Source of the DNA: Onthophagus taurus
Taxonomy: Eukaryota > Arthropoda > Insecta > Coleoptera > Scarabaeidae
Assembly (NCBI RefSeq): GCF_036711975.1
Contig: NC_091972.1
Span: 39,685,001 to 39,749,000, forward strand
DNA length: 64,000 nt
Direction of reading: 5' to 3'
The notes beneath the pieces were generated by a model. It was not told the origin of the DNA. It did no database searches and saw nothing but the letters and a program-made list of their open reading frames with translations. Position numbers and translations under genes: made by a program. This document shows positions 14,101-23,056 of the stretch, in pieces; position 1 is the stretch's first letter, and every line of letters begins with the position of its first letter.

Positions 14101-17100
14101 GAAAATTATTAGCGAAAATATATTTTCTACCTCAAACTTCTAACCCTTTTAAGTTCTTTCAAAAGTACTACCTAACGTATAAAAAATCATCGTATAAAAA
14201 ATTTAATTCTTGGGGTGGTTAAGGTAATTAACCCCAGCCACCCCTAAATGTCGTATAGGGTTTATTTTACTGCGTAAATCTTAATTTACATCTAATTAAT
14301 GGTTTTCTTCAAAATATTGTTCAACAGTGTAACAGTTTATCACATTTTTCTTAAGGAAAGGGGTTATCTATCATACCCCGTAACTTTGCAGGGGATGGTC
14401 AGAGGCAAATAAGAAAAAACACGTCATTAATATTTTTAAACGTACTATAAGGACACATAGTATCGCCAAAATCGACAGGGTAGTTTTTAAAATATTCCAA
14501 AAACTAGGGGTAGTTTACCCCCTGAAGCCCCCCTGAAGATATATGTGTGATACATCAATGGAAAGCTCTTTGAAAATGAATATCAGTTTACATTTACCAT
14601 ATTTCGATAGCTATTTTCGTTTTCAGCCTATAAGCGAATATATATATTTCGCCCCGATTTCTAACCCTTATAACTCGCCCTAGGAGCTTTATTAGCACGT
14701 ATAAAAAAATACGTAAACCTTATTTTTGGCCATACTATCGCTGTACCAAATTTCAACAAAATCGGTAAGGGACAGTTCTGATACTTCCCTTGTAAGATGA
14801 GTCTCTGTTATGCACGTTCTATCTATATTATTTTTGGTCAAGAAGCCAATCAGGACCGCTCGTTGCTTTTAAACGCCATTGGCATTTTAATTAAGGAGTA
14901 TTAAATTTGATATTATTTGTTCATTAGATATTGAATATAAAATTTTTGATTTGTTCAAAATATGGTGATAATGGATTTAAGAGCGATTTTGATATGTTGG
15001 TTAAAATTGATTGACAGTTGCTATCAGTGCTGGTGACGCTTGGATTAACTTCTTGTGTGTAGGTAGGATGAGGATATCTGGGATTAGAAGTTACGGTGCA
15101 GTGTTTTAAAAGAATATGTGTTCTCTTGGTTGGGTGTACGTATGGGTTTTGGATTATTTTCGTAGTAAAATTATGATGTTATGGATGTTGTTGGCAGTTA
15201 ATACAACCTAGAAATGCTTTTTTAGATTTGGTACAATCTTTTGTAAGATAGTGCTCATTACATTTTACGCATCTAGGAGTTACTGTGCAATAATGTTTTG
15301 TATGTCCATATTTTTGGAATTTGTGGAAGGTTTTTCAATACTATATTTGTTAACATATCATGCTCAGAAGCTTTTTTTGTAAATTTTAGAATTCCATGTA
15401 CCTCTTTAGGTGTGATTTGAACTTCATATCGTTTACGAGAAGAAAGATGATTTTCATTAAATTGTTGTGTAGCAACACTTCGACATAGCATTACTACTCC
15501 TGTGCCAGTTTTTAGTGGGGGTGAACTTTTTTGGTTCTTTTTTCACTTGTGATGAAGTTTGTGTTATGCCAGCTTCGGTTAGCAGTACATCTGGAAATAA
15601 AAACCGTAAACCACACTATAGAGAAATTTGCCAAGAGTTATGAGGAAAGCGTACATCGTCAAGTTAACATCGAAGTTCTCCTTCTTTCAAAATTAAATAG
15701 CAAACTCAAGAGTAAAGGAATGAACGTATTTGAATTAATAACAGTAGCTAACTACGTTATTTTGAATTAAAGTAGTAATGTAATGTAATGACACACACTT
15801 CAGCTAAATCTTACAAAAAAATATAGATTACCAACTTGACGCTATAAATACATTTACGTGGTTTCCGGTAAATCTTATCCACAGTAAAATAAATTAACAC
15901 ATAAAACCCGTAGTAATCACGTCGTCACCGTGACAAACTTCGTAACTCGCTCATTAGGATTTTCGCTGTATTACAAAATAAATTACGACAATCTGGTTAA
16001 TTGACTCGCTATGGAATTCTCTTCATAAATTACACGATACAAGTTGACACTCGGTTTTCAAGTTTTAACAAGTAGTTAACCTCTTGTTAACGAGACGTGA
16101 ATTATTATTACAATATTAAAGTAAATTTATTATCAAATGAATAAGTTATAAGTTTATACATACAGGGTGTCTCAGCGAGACCGGTCATTAGACGTTTCTG
16201 GGGTTCTGGCGAAAATAAAAATTTGAGAATTCAGACTTAAGTATTATCAATTACGATCTCTTCGACTAAAATATTTTCAGATTTCTTGCACTTCCGGTTA
16301 TACCGGAAGTGGCCACCTACTTTATTTTTTTAAATGGAACACCCTGTTTTTTTTTACTTTTTGCAATTTGATTCGGCTGTTCTCGAGTTATTCAATTTTT
16401 CTAGAAAAATCTGCTCCAGCAGACATTTGTTCAAAAAATCAGAGAACACTCGATTTTTGGGATATCAATTTAGGATTCAGAATATGCTTAAACAACATGA
16501 TGGAGTATGTTTTGGTGCCGAGAACGGGTGTCTAGAACGTTTGGTCACTTTACTATGGCACGTTAACTTTTCAAAATTTGGAAGTACCATAACTTAATTT
16601 TTTTAAATGGCACCCCCCATATTTTATTATTTAGTCGTCTTCGGCGTCTCATTCTACATCTTTTATATTCCATATGTCCCATACCTAACATTAATAGTTT
16701 AGGAGATAATTAGGGTTTTTTGAAAAATGCACACATATCATATGGATATTTAGCCTAGTGTGCCATGAAAAATAAGCCTTCTGAATGAGTTGTTTTAATG
16801 AATTTTCATTAAACATTCTGCAAGTTCTACTAAGAACTTTGTCGCACTTTTCGTGCACAAAAAATAAATTATAGATTTCTTTATTTGTATAAACATTATT
16901 TACGTTATTAATATCCATTTTATCTGGTTTCAGACTCACAAGCATCAAACAACGTAAATCAGACTTTAACGTTTGTCAATAAGTCATTAAACATTTGCTT
17001 TCCATGGCACACTAGGTTAATATCGATATATGTGAGCATTTTTCAAAAAACCCTAATTATTTCTCAAACTATTAATGTTAGGCATAGGACATATAGAGTA

Positions 17101-19918
17101 TAAAAGATGTAAAATGAGACGCCGAAGACGACTAAGTAATAAAATATGGGGGGTGCCATTTAAAAAAATTAAGTTATGGTAGTTCCAAATTTCGAAAAGT
17201 TAACGTGTCATAGTAAAGTGACCAAACGATCTAGACAGCCGTTCTTGGCACCAAAACATACTCCATCATGTTGTTTAAGCATATTCTGAATCCTAAATTG
17301 ATATCCCAAAAATCGAGTGTTCTATGATTTTTTGAACAAATGTCCGCTGGAGCAGATTTTTCTAGAAAAAATCGAATAACTCGAGAACGGCCGAATCAAA
17401 TTGCAAAAAGTAAAGTTATTTATAAACCTTGAAAACAGACAAATCCAAATATGTAAAAATATACAGGGTGTTCCATTTAAAAAAATAAAGTAGGTGGCGA
17501 CTTCCGGTATAACCGGAAGTGCTAGAAATCTGAAAATATTTTAGACGAAGAGAACGTAATTGATAATATTAAAATAATAAACAAATAAATTTAATATAAC
17601 TTCTTATCTTGCAAAATTCAATTTATTTTAACGGAACCGGTTTCGACTAGTTTTACTTAGTCATCTTCAGCCGAATCTACAATTATATTTTAATTACAAT
17701 TTAATAATTAAAAGTTAAAATTCTTATAGAACTTACGGTCAATAAAAAAATAAAATCAACATCACAAAGAGCAGACATATAAATAACATTTTAAAAAATG
17801 TGAAATTACACTTTAAAATATAATATATAAATAAATAAACTGTAAAAAGACAAAACCACATAAGTTCTTACACAAACGATGTACAAAATAACACTAAAAT
17901 GGTAGACCTTTAAAACTTGTATGAAAAAACACATGCCAAGATAGAAACAGGTAAACCAAATGAAAATGCGGCGATTTCGAAAATAAAATCAAATATTTCT
18001 TAGACATTGAAAAAGCGGTGTAAACTTTATATCCAATTGATCATTTAACATGATGTAGTTTTTATTTTTACTGTGTTTTGTCTTTTTACAGTTTATTTAT
18101 TTATATATTATATTTTAAAGTGTAATTTCACATTTTTTAAAATGTTATTTATATGTCTGCTCTTTGTGATGTTGATTTTATTTTTTTATTGACCGTAAGT
18201 TCTATAAGAATTTTAACTTTTAATTATTAAATTGTAATTAAAATATAATTGTAGATTCGGCTGAAGATGACTAAGTAAAACTAGTCGAAACCGGTTCCGT
18301 TAAAATAAATTGAATTTTGCAAGATAAGAAGTTATATTAAATTTATTTGTTTATTATTTTAATATTTAAACGAAACTTGCAACATGGATATCAACAGTAG
18401 TAATTGATAATACTTAAGTCTGAATTCTCAATTTTTTATTTTGGCCAGAACCACAGAAACCGGTCTAATGATGTCTAATGACCGGTCTCGCTGAGACACC
18501 TTGTATAGGAAACGAACTAAATAAAAATTATTTTTTTAAATAAATCCAGGAACTAAGTTAAAGCAAACAATGTTTAGAATCTATTTCCAGAGTTTCGGAT
18601 TCTATTTTTAAACAACACCGTCACAAGAATCTTACTAAAATTAACTCGGACACGTCACCGTAAATGCAGCCTTCTCGTTCGAAGCAACGATTTCCGTTTA
18701 AAGATACAACGCGAGAACAAAACTTTGTTCTAAGTACTTAATATTTTTGGCAAAGGATGCGCAAGTTCTTTATATTACAATTGAAACACATATTTAACAC
18801 GTTAAAATAAGTGTTTTGATAGCAGCAATTGTGCAAAAATAAAATCCGATTTCACAAACCACAATGTTATTGCGTCCTTAAAAATCTTGTAATCTGTCGC
18901 TTGAATGTATTCTTTGCACTTGCTCTCGCGAAGTTTTAAAGCGTTTGTTGATGCATTTCTTGCCAAAGAAAACTTTATTGCACTCTAAGTTATAAAATAA
19001 TGAATCGCCTTTACTTTTATGTTTATTGTATATTTTGGGTTAAATTAAATTTCCAAACATCTTTATTTGCTTAAAAGAAATCTTCTTTAAACACTTTCCA
19101 AAGGTTATTATTCATTATTAATTAACGTGCTTATGGTGTAAAGTAAAGTAAAGTAAAGGTTTATTACCCCGCGTACGCTAATTTATTCATGTGGGCTTAA
19201 CTAAAATCCTTTTGATGTCCTACCGGTTAATTAATAGCCTTCGTGTTTGCTTTTAAAACACGGAATTAGCGCGACTCTAAGCAAAAGATTTAAATGATAT
19301 ACCGCTTTCTATTTAGTTAGTGTATTTTAATTTTTTGTTTAACATGTTTTCAGTGAAGAAGTTGATTTATTAGCCAGGGCATTGGGCTGCAAATTGATCA
19401 GAACCTCCGTAAAAGAAGACGTAAATGTAGCTGCCGTTTTTAGGCATTTAGCCGCAAGATGCCTTCAGGAAATGCGAGAACCTCGCGATGATTATTTTGT
19501 TGCTCCCAATGGACATCATCCAGTTACGATTAGTAAGTAAAAAAAATTGTTTTGATTATAAAAAGTGATTCATTTGATTAAAATTTTGCGTCATAAAGTA
19601 ACCTTTCGCAACGAAAAAAAAATCAAGTTTATTTTCGCCAAAAACTAAATACGTGGGAATATTTACGTTTCTAATGTATCTTTGCCAAAAAACTTCACCT
19701 CATTTTAATGAGGATCATTGTATAGATAAATGGTAATTCATTAAGACAGCTACAAGATTTATTACTTTTAGTAATTAAAATAATTATATTAATCTTTATT
19801 TTTAGGTGCCTTTAATACTAGTCACCCATCAAAAAATCAAAATGGCACGATTATCCTGCGACCTAATAAACACAAAAAACGAAAGAATGTGCTAAAAAGT
19901 GCCTGCAGATTGTTTTAA
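1976..19918 (+). CDS. Rab23: Rab23 small GTPase, last four coding exons (5' part outside window)
   Basis: Exons 1976-2138, 2726-2805, 19354-19532 and 19806-19918 join in frame through GT/AG sites and give about 177 residues plus a TAA stop. They contain the switch II motif WDTAGQEEFDAI, the G4 motif VQNKIDL and the G5 region RTSVKED, all strongly Rab23-like. The P-loop and switch I exons must lie upstream. The protein ends in CRLF, a single-cysteine CaaX-like tail, so one prenyl group is likely; the final Phe suggests geranylgeranylation (inference). Rab23 is a membrane-trafficking GTPase that restrains Hedgehog signalling in vertebrates and acts in planar cell polarity in flies. The third visible intron is 16.5 kb, swollen by nested transposons, yet every visible splice site is intact, so the gene is probably functional. 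Confidence 0.95.
2139..2725. other. Rab23 intron, no further feature seen
   Basis: This 587-base intron is bounded by GTAAAT and TTATAG. I see no gene, tandem array or paired inverted repeat in it; a small reading frame near 2258-2440 has no recognisable motif. Confidence 0.7.
2726..2805 (+). CDS. Rab23: Rab23 exon with G4 NKID
   Basis: It is an 80-base exon between TATAG and a strong GTAAGT donor. It encodes VENECGEIPTVIVQNKIDL and further residues, including the guanine-specificity motif NKID, and ends two bases into a proline codon completed by the next exon 16.5 kb away. Confidence 0.95.
2806..3618. other. Start of the large Rab23 intron, no feature seen
   Basis: I see no coding or repeat structure here before the inverted-repeat element that begins at 3619. 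Confidence 0.6.
3619..5000 (+). mobile_element. Mariner relic with TIRs of roughly 400 bases
   Basis: The ends CAGTGCGTCCGTAAAGTAA and its complement at 5000 are flanked by TA (3617-3618 and 5001-5002), the Tc1/mariner target site. The inverted arms extend to about 3999 and from about 4590, so most of the 1.4 kb is arm. Between them are plus-strand transposase fragments in shifting frames: an HTH-like STVNKILKPAKYHPDKVNL near 4190, the first catalytic region DERTFTLSGQVN near 4330, and FQQDEARHH near 4550 in place of the usual QQDGAPxH. The third catalytic region is missing. The copy is dead. Confidence 0.88.
5013..6060 (-). pseudogene. Mariner transposase, 5'-truncated relic
   Basis: Reading leftward from about 5710, the minus strand encodes TDESCFTRDGINNYHNEH, then NVWGGIFNNNFLGLHVLDG, QHDGAPPHRG and SPDLNPLNFYLWGQMK, the three catalytic blocks of a mariner-type transposase in order. 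A frameshift lies at a run of A near 5462. The N-terminal DNA-binding region was not found, and sequence toward 6060 is degraded. The left end begins TACAGGATGATTTATTAGC, a mariner-like terminus. It sits directly beside the preceding element. Confidence 0.88.
6107..8250 (-). pseudogene. LINE of the I/R1/LOA group with RNase H, fragmented ORF2
   Basis: The minus strand carries ORF2 domains in order. Endonuclease at 8226-7984 shows GCDVN and NPTFVTRNRAEVLDITFSS. Reverse transcriptase at 7833-7360 shows FLDIEGALNNA, GGVLSPLLWSLLVDDL and a degraded active-site box (VGVDDIVV). The RT C-terminal region lies at 7079-6852. RNase H at 6768-6517 starts FTDGSKTPEGVGKG and contains LFSDSQGDL. A C-terminal segment at 6319-6107 has an HVLCHCP-type zinc motif. 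Frameshifts separate the blocks and the 5' end is missing. The RNase H domain points to the I/R1/LOA group; the exact clade is undecided. Confidence 0.88.
8251..8829. other. Intronic sequence holding one dispersed repeat
   Basis: No coding sequence is seen. A segment at about 8494-8629 is repeated at 18541-18667 in the same orientation, with shared landmarks AACAATGTTTAGAATCTATT and TTAAC-GTGGACACGTCAC. Its identity is unknown. Confidence 0.55.
8830..9720 (-). pseudogene. Jockey-type LINE, reverse transcriptase fragment
   Basis: Reading leftward from 9720, the minus strand encodes LNEQQILLPFQFDFKQGYST, AVFLDI-QACD, TDRTFAIKIHNS and AGVPQESILSPILFN, the fingers and palm blocks of a jockey RT. 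A later block near 9000-8840 reads ANIFTRRKTRNPVM and NWNPKDMVAKYLGVMLD, the RT C-terminal part. The region 9060-9330 is too degraded to read, and the catalytic YxDD box was not found. It appears to be one piece of the same element as 12140-12427 and 14806-15545, split by two later insertions. Confidence 0.86.
9724..12126 (-). mobile_element. hAT-like transposon (KIAA1586/C17orf113-type transposase)
   Basis: A transposase-like gene fills the region on the minus strand. It lies between two parts of a jockey LINE, so it inserted into that LINE. A 13-base direct repeat, GCATTTTTTAAGG, flanks it at 9711-9723 and 12127-12139. That is longer than the 8-bp duplication expected for hAT, so the true ends are uncertain. 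Confidence 0.75.
9923..11950 (-). pseudogene. hAT-like transposase with RNase H fold, frameshifted
   Basis: Two long blocks are visible. The first (11478-10870) contains SLQIDGSVDRGNQDMKY and VGVTTDGEAANSGRESGLW, giving the first two acidic positions of a hAT catalytic core, then CHRSDLAVESAL, the usual CxxH region. The second (10855-9923) contains the C-terminal dimerisation block (MTVEKVISHHNQIK, INAKMFIALNGIG, YDPRLAVDEFF). One frameshift near 10855-10865 separates them. Upstream, about 11950-11490, frames show cysteine/histidine-rich pieces (CLCYANRPHKC) and KTVELWKQQFDKHPW-like sequence, probably the N-terminal zinc finger and linker. Homology is to vertebrate KIAA1586/C17orf113-like proteins, themselves transposase-derived. 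With frame breaks this copy is not active. Confidence 0.83.
12140..12427 (-). pseudogene. Jockey-type LINE, endonuclease fragment
   Basis: The minus strand near 12330-12230 reads SDIAQLFKVKEPTIIIGDLGD, like the start of the ExoIII-type endonuclease motif TIIIGDLNAK of jockey elements. Reading frames break soon after. It sits between the pogo-type foldback element and the hAT element, consistent with all jockey pieces being one interrupted copy. Confidence 0.65.
12428..14805. mobile_element. Pogo-type foldback transposon with about 850-bp TIRs
   Basis: Left arm 12428 to about 13290 and right arm about 13958-14805 are inverted copies, seen from AAGGGAAGTATCAGAACTG at the left and its complement at the right, through matching blocks such as GAGTTAAAAAGCAACTG near 13240 and 14010. 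The arms carry small differences, so they are old. They flank a short transposase remnant. The element interrupts the endonuclease region of a jockey LINE. Confidence 0.9.
13258..13854 (+). pseudogene. DDE_1 (pogo/Tigger-type) transposase, C-terminal part with one nonsense codon
   Basis: It encodes KSLLLLDSWSSHCPEI, with the catalytic Asp of the DDE_1 fold, and IPARTIGQIQPLDVFGFRI, the conserved block that carries the last acidic residue. A TAG at 13591-13593 falls where related proteins usually have Trp. The frame then continues (NNFIRRFSDQ) to 13854 and ends near a CDIC cysteine pair. N-terminal HTH domains and the first catalytic residue are absent. The Met at 13258 lies within the inner end of the left inverted arm, so transposase start and arm overlap. 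Confidence 0.85.
14806..15545 (-). pseudogene. Jockey-type LINE, ORF1 (gag-like) and start of ORF2
   Basis: From 15545 leftward the minus strand reads PLKTGTGVVMLCRSVATQQF and YEVQITPKEVHGILKFT. In another frame it continues CTVTPRCVKC and HYLTKDCTKSKK, a zinc-knuckle block of jockey ORF1. Near 14860-14806 it reads GFLTKNNIDRTCITETHL, the start of the jockey endonuclease, which is then cut by the foldback element. ORF1 has at least one frameshift (near 15300). Confidence 0.82.
15546..16160. other. Intronic sequence, nothing recognised
   Basis: An unrecognised reading frame lies at 15531-15770 opposite the expected N-terminal end of the jockey ORF1. No other gene or repeat was seen. Confidence 0.55.
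16691..16948 (-). pseudogene. N-terminal HTH remnant of a mariner-type transposase
   Basis: The minus strand encodes YTNKEIYNLFFVHEKCDKVL, which aligns with the usual mariner opening (FTNEEYADMxFIYGECxGN), followed by RMFNENS. It stops without any catalytic domain. It lies at the centre of the long-TIR element. Copy B carries a similar remnant on the opposite strand. Confidence 0.6.
17630..17673 (-). ncRNA. Hammerhead ribozyme motif (left arm)
   Basis: On the minus strand CTGAAGA (17670-17664) is followed by T, a GACTA/TAGTC stem and GAAAC. It mirrors the motif at 18258-18301. Confidence 0.72.
18258..18301 (+). ncRNA. Hammerhead ribozyme motif (right arm)
   Basis: CTGAAGA (18261-18267) is followed by T, then GACTA (18269-18273) pairing perfectly with TAGTC (18282-18286), then GAAAC (18287-18291). 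Stem III is minimal (ACC/GGT with no loop). The predicted cleavage site is after GTT, and CCG then pairs with the CGG just before CTGA to make stem I. Minimal stem III is the form seen in PLE ribozymes, which are thought to act as dimers. Confidence 0.75.
18541..18667. repeat. Dispersed direct repeat shared with 8494-8629
   Basis: The segment shares AACAATGTTTAGAATCTATT and a downstream ACACGTCAC block with 8494-8629, in the same orientation and with moderate divergence. I do not recognise the family. Confidence 0.7.
18668..19353. other. Intronic sequence before Rab23 exon; short AGTAA repeat
   Basis: No gene is seen. A short simple repeat (GTAAA/AGTAA units) lies near 19139-19160. The branch-point region ends in a TTTTCAG acceptor at 19353. 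Confidence 0.6.
19354..19532 (+). CDS. Rab23: Rab23 exon with G5 region
   Basis: The exon encodes EEVDLLARALGCKLIRTSVK and continues with FRHLAARCLQEMREP, bounded by TTTTCAG and GTAAGT. The SVKED block contacts the guanine base in Ras-like GTPases. Confidence 0.95.
19806..19918 (+). CDS. Rab23: Rab23 terminal exon with CaaX-like tail
   Basis: It encodes SAFNTSHPSKNQNG, the basic stretch NKHKKRKN, and the final CRLF before TAA. The ILRPNK segment matches the conserved C-terminal tail of Rab23. Confidence 0.93.
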
Positions 19919-20165
19919 AAAAAGAAGATCCGAAAATAAACCTACAAAACGATGCCCAACCACCAAAAGTGCTACTTTTAGTCACCTTTATTGTAATATA
20001 ATTTTTTGTTTTGTAATTTTTCCCCTCAGTTTGAATTTTTTTTTAATCAATAATCATATTCAGGCCAATGGTGAAGTGCTAATAATATAATAATATTGAT
20101 TGTATCACCTTAAAAAAAAACTGATTATTTTAATCGTATTTGTAAATATTCTTGCCCGACAAAAA

Positions 20166-20171
20166 AATAAA
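20166..20171 (+). terminator. Candidate polyadenylation signal for Rab23
   Basis: AATAAA lies 248 bases after the stop codon, with further AATAAA copies following and another at 20464-20469. Which one is used cannot be told. Confidence 0.5.
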
Positions 20172-20499
20172 CGTTCAAATAAAATTGTTTAAATAAACAA
20201 TAAATCGAGGATGTTGTATACACAAACACACATAGTATTTTTTTTTTCTTATTTTCGTACCTCGTTATGTATGTATATGTATTTTAATTTATTCGCATCA
20301 TGATGTGTATTATTATTATTCTCTCCTTCTTTTCACTTTCTGTTACGTTATCGTTTTATTTATGAATTTACTCTTAAGGTTTTTTTTTCTGAATTACGCC
20401 CTTAATTTGTATAAAAAATCATGGATTTTACGTATTGTATATGAAATAACACTATTATCAATCAATAAAGAAAAAATTTAGTCTACTGTTTTAGTTGTT

Positions 20500-20700
20500 T
20501 ATATTTTTATAACGATGTAAATTGTCACATAATGAACAACAATAAAATTGTGTCAAATATTTTAGAAAAAAATCGAAAATAAAAAAATCATATCTGCTTT
20601 ATTACGAACGATCTTGAAATGATTTTTGTGTTAATTACAGCTAAAAGCATGTATATCAACCTTCGAGCGGGCGCGCTGCCATAAAATTTATGATCATTTT
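20500..20700. repeat. Satellite-like monomer (178-bp family)
   Basis: The block with ATCATATCTGCTTTATTA, GAACGATCTTGAAATGATTT and AGCTAAAAGCATGTAT matches monomers at 25690-25795 and 27430-28060. A mariner element starts right after it. Confidence 0.65.
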
Positions 20701-21148
20701 CGTTTTTATAATACAGGTCCATTTAACGTGAGACAAGCGATTATCTCGAAAACGGTTCATTTTTATGTAAAATGAATCGGTTACAAATGAAAGTTGTTCT
20801 GTGCGGAGGGGAAAACCATATAACGATAACATTTTTTGACCTTGACATTCAAGGTTATATGAAGGTCACGACCAATTTTTTAAATGGCATTTTATTGTAA
20901 AATCTGAAGCTGTGGATACAAGTAAAGTAATTAAATAAAAAAATGTTACTGTAAAAACGGCAAAACACTTTTTGAAAAAAATTGTAACTTCTTCAGAAAG
21001 AATTAACTAACGTTTATAATATAGCAAGAACAAATAAGATATAAGTACGAAGGCTTTCACAGCCGGTGTGAATTAAACTAAAATTAGAACTAAAACTAGA
21101 ACTAACACTTGAAACTTTCGGGTTTTGCCGTGCGTCTTTTAATAAAAG

Positions 21149-21190
21149 GTTTGACGTTTCGGATGCCATGTTGCAACCTTCTTCAGAAAC
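21149..21190 (-). ncRNA. Hammerhead ribozyme motif of PLE (left arm)
   Basis: On the minus strand GTTT (21190-21187), CTGAAGA (21186-21180), a short stem II, GAAAC (21160-21156), GTC and AAAC (21152-21149) follow in order. It is the inverted copy of 23057-23098. Confidence 0.7.
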
Positions 21191-21278
21191 TGGTTCGAAG
21201 TGACGAGATAAAAAATCGGTAACTATATATAAGTCGGAAAAACTAATTAATAATCAGTTGACGCTAATTACAAGCTAA

Positions 21279-22783
21279 TTAATAACTAATTGCGTCGCGT
21301 CCTGGTGTGAGGCGGGAAGAGGTCTTCGTGTTCACCACCATCTTCCATGTTCTGCTAAGCTCCCAGCCATCCTCTCTGTTGACGTTATTTTTATGTCGGT
21401 GGATCTCTATGGCTTCTCTTGTCAGTCTTTGGTAGTATCTGTTGTCCCCATGCTCCTTGATGTGGCACTCGACGTTGCGTCCAGTTTGGCCAACATAAAC
21501 CTTCCCACAACTATACGATAGTCGATAGACTCCCGCTCCTTTTAATGGAGTTAGTTTGTCCTTGGCTATCGGGAGTGTGTTCCGAATTTTGCTGACCGTC
21601 CCGTACCGCACTGCGATGTCGTTCTTCTTGAGGTGTCTAGCAATTCGTTCCGTTACACCTGAAACATAGGGAAGACAGATAAATCCAAGTGGTTTTGTAC
21701 TTACCGTGTCCTCTTTCTGCTTTCGCTGCTTGATGGACTGGTTGATGTCCCCCGAAGTATATCCATTCTTCTGCAGCACGCCTCGTAGAAAGTGTTGCTC
21801 CTTCTTCAAGTTCTCTCCTTCACATAGTCTCGCTGCTCGCTGAAATAATGTACGGATCACGGACCTCTTCTGTTGGGGATGATGATGTGAACATGCCTGT
21901 AAATACCTGTTGGTATGGGTCTTCTTTCGGTATACACCAAGTTCTATATCTCCATTTGTCGTCCTGGTGACCAACACATCTAGGAAAGGTAGTTTTTTGG
22001 CAGTTTCTGTTTCCATGGTGAACTTAATCATAGGATGTTGAGAGTTCAAGTGATCCAAGGACTCTTGGAGTCGTTTTTGACCATGTTGCCATATCACAAA
22101 CGTGTCATCCACATATCGGAGCCATAGTTTTGGTTTCCACTGGCTCTTCTTCAAAGCGTCCTCTTCGAATAATTCCATGTAGAAATTAGCTATAACTGGC
22201 GAAAGTGGAGATCCCATGGCTGCCCCTTCGAACTGCTCGTAAAATTCTCCTTTCCAGCTGAAATACGTCGACGATAAGCACTACTCCACCAGATCTGGCA
22301 CGTATTCTGGTAAACCCTCCGGAATGAGTTTTCGGCGAAGACCCTCTACAGCATCCTTAACTGGTACCCTAGTAAAAGGGATTCCATATCGAAACTTACC
22401 AAGATATCACCAGCATCCAGCTTTACACCTTTTACCGATTCCACAAAATGTGTAGAATCCCTGACATACGATTCCGTGTTACCTGTAAAGGGAGACAGAA
22501 TCTTTGCAAGATGTTTGGCCAGCTGGTATGTTGGGGAGTTGATGGCGCTCACGATAGGGCGGAGGGGTACGTCTGGTTTGTGAATCTTCGGTAGTCCGTA
22601 GATTCTTGGTGGTACCGGCGCCTGCACAAACAAACCTTTCTGCTGTTCTGCTGGAATTCCTGTGGATTTTATCAGTTCCTTCATTTTCCTTACGATTTTG
22701 TCTGTGGGGTCCTTCTTGATCTTCCTGTAGATGGCTGGGTCCAGTAGGTTCATCATTTTGTCGTCGTATTCTTTCCTGTCCAT
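21279..22783 (-). pseudogene. Penelope-like reverse transcriptase with GIY-YIG endonuclease
   Basis: The minus strand encodes, from 22783, RT fingers (PPRIYGLPKIHKPDVPLRPI, DILVSFDMESL). After a frameshift near 22350 comes the palm with MGSPLSPVIANFYMELFEE and the active site RYVDDTFVIW (about 22217-22090). The C-terminal GIY-YIG nuclease follows, with GAGVYRLSYSCGKVYVGQTG (about 21530-21470) and a downstream basic region ending near 21279. That order is diagnostic of Penelope-like elements. The frame break between palm and fingers, and loss of the N-terminal part, make this copy inactive. The two long reading blocks otherwise lack stops, so it is fairly young. Confidence 0.92.
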
Positions 22784-23056
22784 AACAACGGTGCGGTGGC
22801 ATTCCCCTTGTATGCTGGTAACACGACGATTTCTGATTTTTCTTTTATAGATCGGAGTGCCTTCTTTTCACCAACCGTCAACTTGGATTTTGGTGGTTTT
22901 GCTCACTTCAATACTCTCGCAACTTCTTGTCGGATCTCTTCGGCTTTCAGTCCAGGCATCCCTCGAACAGCTGCTTCCACTTCGCAGATGATTTCCTCCT
23001 TAGTTTTTTCCGACTTATATATAGTCACCGATTTTTGATCTCGTCACTTCGAACCA

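Larger units (their letters stand above)
17563..18370. mobile_element. Non-coding palindromic element with opposed hammerhead motifs (PLE-like)
   Basis: Arms of about 300 bases (17563-17865 and 18065-18370) are near-perfect inverted copies separated by a 200-base centre. Both contain a hammerhead core. No protein coding sequence is seen. Hammerhead motifs of this small type are characteristic of the terminal repeats of Penelope-like elements, and a coding PLE with similar arms lies at 21073-23162. I infer a non-autonomous PLE derivative. It is inserted in the right arm of a long-TIR mariner relic. Confidence 0.78.
16163..18503. mobile_element. Long-TIR mariner-derived element, copy A
   Basis: Ends CAGGGTGTCTCAGCGAGACC and complement are flanked by TA at 16161-16162 and 18504-18505. 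The arms cover most of the element: landmarks in the left arm (CTTCCGGTTATACCGGAAGT at 16291, AAATGGAACACCCTG at 16334, TGGCACCCCCCATATTTTAT at 16609) recur inverted at 17510, 17470 and 17150. A second, palindromic element (17563-18370) is inserted in the right arm. The same family recurs at 45120-47086. Confidence 0.9.

Noticed and set aside
16334..16597. Reading frame in the left arm of the long-TIR element
   Set aside because: The same sequence occurs inverted in the other arm and in copy B without keeping the frame; it is arm DNA.
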